A stretch of 64,000 bases of DNA, from assembly GCF_013368755.1 (NCBI RefSeq), contig NC_049563.1, positions 1,860,001 to 1,924,000 on the forward strand. The letters run 5' to 3'. Below are positions 59,478 to 64,000 of this stretch, in pieces. Numbering within the stretch: the stretch's first letter is position 1; each line of letters opens with the position of its first letter. Source of the DNA: Talaromyces rugulosus. Its lineage: Eukaryota > Ascomycota > Eurotiomycetes > Eurotiales > Trichocomaceae. The notes under the pieces were generated by a model that was not told the DNA's origin, did not search any database, and saw only the letters and a list, made by a program, of their open reading frames with translations. Position numbers and translations under genes: made by a program.

Positions 59478-59983
59478 ATCAATCAATTCTTTTTTCTAGA
59501 TAAATGTCCCCCGACTACTACACCTCGACCCCCCAGATGCCATACTGAAATGGATGTAAGAGTCAAGTATCGTTCGCGGGCGATACAACAATAAAGTCAT
59601 ATCGATGTAATCTTGCTTCACTGTCCACACTTGCGCGTCCTGGTGTTTGAATTTCGGAAACGGCAAGCTCTAGCAATTTTAGAAGCGGGTGTAATAATAG
59701 ATAGCTACATAAGTGTTAGTTTAGTTTAAGAGTAATCGAGAATGCAAGCAGATCACATCAAATCTGCTGCAGCTCGACAACAGTCAAACTGAAGTTGTTG
59801 TAAGAGTGAAGAAACCGACGGAGCCGAAATTTCGCCTTAAGTAGTGCGTCACGCGTGTAGTGGGGCACACGTGATCTGTGCGGAATGTTTTCAGATCCGG
59901 AGAGCTCAAATCTCGACTCGACTGGACTCGACCTCTGTGATGTGTACGAATATGTGAGAAGAGAATAGGAGAAACTCCCCAAT
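59478..59983. other. Intergenic region
   Basis: 506 bases with no gene seen. The promoter of the inner membrane protease gene lies in its right part, where CACGTGA occurs at about 59867. Confidence 0.45.
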
Positions 59984-60355
59984 ATGAGCGCCCGCTTCCG
60001 CCAATTCCTGCGCATTGTCAACCCGCGCACCGTCGCCCGCAGCACATTCGACGGCCTGGGCGTGTTTTGTGCTGTGATCCTGACATGGGAGCACATCGTC
60101 ACCATTCAGGGCAGCGAGGGCCCCTCCATGTACCCAACTTTCAACGTCCGTGGCGACGTCCTGCTGATTTCGCGCTGGTACGATCGCGGACGGGGTATCA
60201 AGGTGGGCGATATTGTGCGATTCAATCACCCGAGTTTCGTCCATGTTTACGGCGCAAAACGGGTTTTGGGCATGCCAGGGGATTTTGTTTGCAAGGATCC
60301 CGGGTATAGCACTGATGTGGGAGCGGACAACGAGATGATTCAGGTGTGTGCTCTT

Positions 60356-60395
<40 letters not shown>

Positions 60396-60605
60396 ACGAC
60401 TCAAAAGGGTTTGGCTAACTGTTGATAACAGGTCCCCCAAGGACATATCTATGTGGCAGGCGATAACCTGCCGTGGTCCAGAGACTCGAGAAACTACGGC
60501 CCCTTGCCCATGGGCCTGGTCAATGGCAAGGTCATTGCGCGCGCGTGGCCGCCGTCCAGGATACAAATCGTCCACAACCCGTTTGATTCGTCCCAAATCG
60601 AATAG
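59984..60605 (+). CDS. IMP1: Mitochondrial inner membrane protease subunit 1 (signal peptidase I family)
   Basis: Two exons (59984-60343 and 60432-60605) give 177 residues. A hydrophobic anchor (GLGVFCAVILTWEHIVT, residues 24-40) precedes the catalytic serine in EGPSMYPTF (Ser48). The general-base lysine lies in YGAKRVLGMPGD (Lys92), and the final box VAGDNLPWSRDSRNYGPLP is typical of S26 proteases. It removes presequences of proteins sorted to the intermembrane space. It is assigned to subunit 1 rather than subunit 2 because of the GDNLPWSRDSR wording and short length; this is likely but not certain. The intron contains 13 TTG triplets. Confidence 0.9.
60356..60394. repeat. (TTG)13 microsatellite in the protease gene intron
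   Basis: Thirteen perfect TTG triplets within the 88-base intron 60344-60431; likely length-polymorphic. Confidence 0.95.
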
Positions 60606-60752
60606 TCCTTGTATTTATACCGGTGCATTGGGTGGCGTTTTTCGAGCATTTACAAATCATTTTTTTTAATGAAAAAATAGCAGTGAAAGAAATCAGTGTA
60701 CATAGTGCTACATCTTAAAATACATATGCTAAACCTCAGCTCTAAAAACAAA

Positions 60753-62098
60753 TTACCGGAACGAAGCCGGGTTTCTCCGCTTGTACGGCAGCGCCTCACT
60801 TCTCTTCCTGCGCAGCTCAAATCCGGCAATCTCCATGCCCAGCTCATTCATCACCTCATCCGTGTTCTCGTCCCATTGGGTACGGAACAAGTGGGCGCCA
60901 ATAGGTGTCAGCTTGTGTCTTGTCTGGAGAGTTCGAAGACGGAGATCTTCTCTGGCTAGTCCCCTTGCTTTGATGGCCTCGGCGTCCAGTGGCTTGTTGT
61001 CCTTTTGCTCCATGATAAACAGGGGCAAACGGTGGTATGGACTTCCCTTTTGGGCCGCGGGCGGAAGCCATGGGAGCAACACTTCGGCTCCCTCGGCCAG
61101 GTCGGCTAGGTCGACTTGTGTGTTGGTGGGAGAGATGGGGATGTTGACGGCAAGATAATGGCATTGGTAGTCGAAGCCGTTTGTCTCCACGTTTGGAATG
61201 TCCGGGTTGACCACTGCAATCGTGACGAGCTTTTCGCCGGCCTCAAAGGATTGCACATTCAGCTTGGGCGTAGACATGCTGATTTTGGAGTCGACAAACG
61301 CGCCTGGCTGGACGATTTTGCGGTTGAAATATAATTTGACATCGACGACGGGATCGCAGTGCGGGAGGACGTCGGGGATGACCTTCATTTGGGTAATTCT
61401 CTGCACGATAATCTTGTGTTGGTATTTGCGCCATTTCTCGTTGGCGAGATGTCGATAGATGGGCAGGTTCATGTCGCCTATAAAAATCTAGTTAGCTAGC
61501 CATAATATGATAATATGTAATATTCAGTAAAAACCATACCTTCGCCATCTTCGAATGTCCTCTTGATCAATGGATCGTTGATATCGGCCCACACCTTGAG
61601 GTTGTTCAAGTGCTTTTCCATGCTCCCGAGCTTCGACCTCTTCACATTGGCACCGCCGGCCTGCTCATCAGTCAGAGCCTGCAGCCTCTCAATTCTAGCC
61701 TGTTCTCGACTGATAGACTTCAGCTTCTCTTCCCGGTCCGCCTGCAGCACCTTGCGAGCCTCCTGGAAACATTGGTACGGCAGCAACTCAAACGGCAGGT
61801 TTTCAGAGCCCTGCAGGGCCGCACGGCGTCTTCGCGAGCCGACAAGAGCGACGCCAGACCGGATAAGTCTCTTTTCAAGCCGAGGGCTGCTGACTAGCGA
61901 AGGGTCAGGGGTTTTGTAGAATGGCTCTGGTTTGGCTGCTGCTGCGGCGGCGGTGTCTTCGGTCTGGGCTTCCTCGTGGGAGACCGCCGTCGTCTGGAAC
62001 GAACGCGCTGATTGTAATGAAGCAATCGAGATGCTCTTGCCATACGATTGACGCAGGCATTGCAGCAGTGGCTTTGAAGCCACGCCGTAATTGGACAT
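60753..62098 (-). CDS. MRPL35: Mitochondrial large ribosomal subunit protein mL38 (YmL35)
   Basis: Two exons (62098-61540 and 61477-60753) give 427 residues. The N-terminus has a mitochondrial-type presequence (LRQSYGKSISIASLQSARSFQ). A long charged helix follows (REEKLKSISREQARIERLQAL). The C-terminal part is the PEBP-like domain seen in mL38: VTIAVVNPDIPNVETNGFDYQCHY in overlapping pieces, LPWLPPAAQKGSPYHRLPLFI and FRTQWDENTDEVMNELGM. It is a structural protein of the mitochondrial large subunit. The intron join DGEGDMNLPIYRHL keeps frame. Confidence 0.9.
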
Positions 62099-62348
62099 GG
62101 TTGTTGTGTTGTTGTTGTGGACTTTGTGGTAAGGGGAGCTTTGCGCTGTGTTGTGCTGGCGGCTAAGTTTGGCTGACTTTTTTTCATTTTCGCACTAGCG
62201 CCTTGTGAACCTCCGCGCTCCTGCAACTTTGCACCTCGAACCACCGCAGGCCTTTTTTTATTTCGACGTGCACCAGTCTAGGCCTCGACGCTACAGCTAT
62301 TTGCAAATTGTGTGCAGAGTTTGACGACCTGCTGCTGGAATTGCCACA

Positions 62349-63327
62349 ATGGCTGCCAGTGAAGCGATGCGGTCATTGAGGCTTTTCGCCTGCAGCGCTC
62401 GCAGCGCTTTACGGCCTGACACAGTGATGGTGAGTGATACGACATATACACAGACATGTCAATCAATTTATATGATGTGTATTTATGCTATATGTATATA
62501 CTGACAAACACCAGAGACAGCTCGCTGCTCGCTCATCACGGAGCCTGGCGACTCTTTCAGAGCAACCCACAGAGACTGCCAACACAGACGTTACTCGACC
62601 CTCGACCACCGCATGGTCTCCTCCTCCTCCTGTCCCCGTCACACTCTATTCATTCCCTTCAATGAAACCCGTCAAGGTCGAAGAATACAAAACAGAGTAT
62701 CTGGCATTACCTCTTCGCAAAGACCTTCTCCACCGGGCAGTCATCTACGAAGGCGACAAGACCCGTTCCGGCACGGCGAGCACAAAATGGCGTGGCGACG
62801 TTCATGGTAGTGGACGAAAACTGGCGCCGCAAAAGGGCACAGGTCGTGCACGAGTGGGTGACAAGAAATCGCCCATCCGGAGAGGCGGTGGTGTGGCCCA
62901 TGGGCCTCACCCGCGAGACTTTTCCACCGGCCTGCCCAGGAAGATCTACGACAAAGCGTGGCGGACTGCGTTGAGTTACCGGTACAGCTGCGGACATATC
63001 ATGCTGGTCGACAGGATCCAGATGCCCGACGGGGCCTCGCCGTGGTTCTGGCAGTCTTTCTTTGAATCCAACAGCTGGGGAAAGGGGAATGGTAGATGCA
63101 CGCTCATTACGCACAGCAAAGACAGCGCTCTTTTCAAGGCGGTAAACCAGGTGAACCAGCACGCGCGGATTATGGACCAAACGGACGTGGACGTCAAGGA
63201 TCTTTTGATGACGGGGAAGTTGATTATTGAGAAGCAAGCGCTGGACAAGATTCTGCGAGTCCACTCTAGAGATCTCGTCAAGTCTGTGGCCAAGGCTACA
63301 TATCCCGAAGGGCTTTACGCCGTTTAG
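62349..63327 (+). CDS. YML6: Mitochondrial large ribosomal subunit protein uL4m (YmL6)
   Basis: Two exons (62349-62429 and 62515-63327) give 297 residues. The N-terminus is a typical presequence (MRSLRLFACSARSALR). Conserved uL4 segments: LPLRKDLLHRAVIYEGDKTR, TKWRGDVHGSGRKLAPQKGT, GRARVGDKKSPIRRGGG, HGPHPRDFSTGLPRK and KAWRTALSYRY. It binds 23S-like rRNA and lines the exit tunnel of the mitochondrial ribosome. It is read divergently from mL38 across a 250-base shared promoter, pairing two mitoribosomal genes. Confidence 0.95.
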
Positions 63328-63743
63328 CCTGGCTCGGTATAGCTATTTAAGAGACTTTGTACAATAATGCACCTTTTTGTATTGATACTGCACAAGCAAT
63401 TTATTTTATTTTGAGAATACGTTTAGTGGAAGTTGACCCTGTGCAATTCACAACACATAATTTATAAATAACAATTCACAAGTGGTACGAAAGTAAAGCG
63501 TGATGGTATCTCGGTTATCTAAGGACCGGCCGACGCCCGAGGTCAAGCGTCTCCGGAACATGAGCGAGCGGAGAAACTTTCGGCTCCAAACCTCGAGCGA
63601 CATAATAATAAAACCAGCAGCATTGCCCACCCCCCCCCCCTCCAGGCGCGGAATTCCCCCTCTTCTTGCTGCCCTAGATGTTACTACGGCACGTCCATTC
63701 TCGATTCCCATCACCGCTGAGCTGGTCCTCGCGGTCTCTCACA
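63328..63743. other. Intergenic region
   Basis: 416 bases. It contains a C-run (63630-63641) and the presumed promoter of the CoA hydrolase gene. An open frame crosses it (63500-63988) but is not family-like and conflicts with the spliced gene. Confidence 0.45.
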
Positions 63744-64000
63744 ATGCCTTTGCGCGCCAAAGTGACCAACCCGGCTTTTGGGTCAAGGGTAGGCAGAGCT
63801 CTTGTTTTCCAGTTTGGCTAGATTTGGTCCTGATGATTGTTATAGATGCTCTCGACCCCAGCTACGATTCCCAAGGAACTGCCAGGAGACGAGGCCGACG
63901 ATGTGCTTTTCCACTCTCATTATGGTGTGAGGCTGGTCGAACTCAACCGGCCAAAAAAGCTCAACGCCCTCAATGGCTCGATGGCTAGGAAGATTCTTCC
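63744..64000 (+). CDS. 3-hydroxyisobutyryl-CoA hydrolase (enoyl-CoA hydratase family), 5' part only
   Basis: The gene runs off the window. Exon 1 (63744-63788) codes MPLRAKVTNPAFGSR; exon 2 starts at 63846 and is open to the edge. The second exon carries DEADDVLFHSHYGVRLVELN and RPKKLNALNGSMARKI, the start of a crotonase-fold domain as in mitochondrial 3-hydroxyisobutyryl-CoA hydrolases (Ehd3/HIBCH, valine catabolism). The oxyanion-hole and catalytic residues lie beyond the window, so the exact enzyme within the superfamily is a recognition call. Confidence 0.8.

Noticed and set aside
63500..63988. 162-residue continuous plus-strand frame at the right edge
   Set aside because: The crotonase-like sequence is read in another frame after an intron (63789-63845); the continuous frame shows no such motif.

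Overview
The window is nuclear DNA of a filamentous ascomycete, most likely a Eurotiales relative (Aspergillus/Penicillium-like). The genes are split by many short introns of about 45-80 bases with GT/AG ends. Zn2Cys6 regulators, fungal NRPS-like reductases and fungal P450s are present, and mitochondrial-ribosome, TRAPP and Las1 genes of fungal type sit at the right. No bacterial operons, CRISPR arrays or rRNA genes were seen. I did not recognise a tRNA gene, but I could not run a tRNA search.
Left part (about 1.4-44.4 kb): an accessory, AT-rich, gene-cluster-like region. Its first half holds a DAHP synthase (entry to the shikimate pathway), a 2-oxoglutarate/Fe(II) oxygenase divergently paired with a four-exon A-T-R carboxylic acid reductase (NRPS-like), a monocarboxylate-type MFS transporter, a Zn2Cys6 regulator divergently paired with an NmrA/isoflavone-reductase-like protein, a decayed short-chain dehydrogenase, a second MFS transporter and the remnant of a second Zn2Cys6 regulator. 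Its second half (23.6-44.4 kb) holds a P450, an FAH-family hydrolase, a TfdB-like flavin phenol hydroxylase divergent from an extradiol ring-cleavage dioxygenase, a large Zn2Cys6 regulator, a second P450, an APC-family permease, an allantoate-permease-type MFS transporter and a salicylate-hydroxylase-like flavoenzyme. Together these look like an aromatic-compound pathway: dedicated shikimate supply, carboxylate reduction, hydroxylation, meta (extradiol) ring cleavage and C-C hydrolysis, with transport and two local regulators. Whether it is one cluster or two abutting ones cannot be settled from sequence alone.
Right part (44.7-64 kb): conserved housekeeping genes, visibly GC-richer: MFAP1-type splicing factor, TRAPP subunit Trs31, NAD+ kinase, an orphan acidic protein behind a 4.4-kb gene-free stretch, Las1 rRNA-processing nuclease, glyoxalase II (probably cytosolic and mitochondrial forms), an OBAP/DUF1264 protein, mitochondrial inner membrane protease subunit 1, mitochondrial ribosomal proteins mL38 and uL4m, and the start of a 3-hydroxyisobutyryl-CoA hydrolase cut by the window edge.
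All exon structures were worked out by hand from reading frame, splice signals and family conservation. They are predictions. Family names come from recognised motifs, not from a database search.
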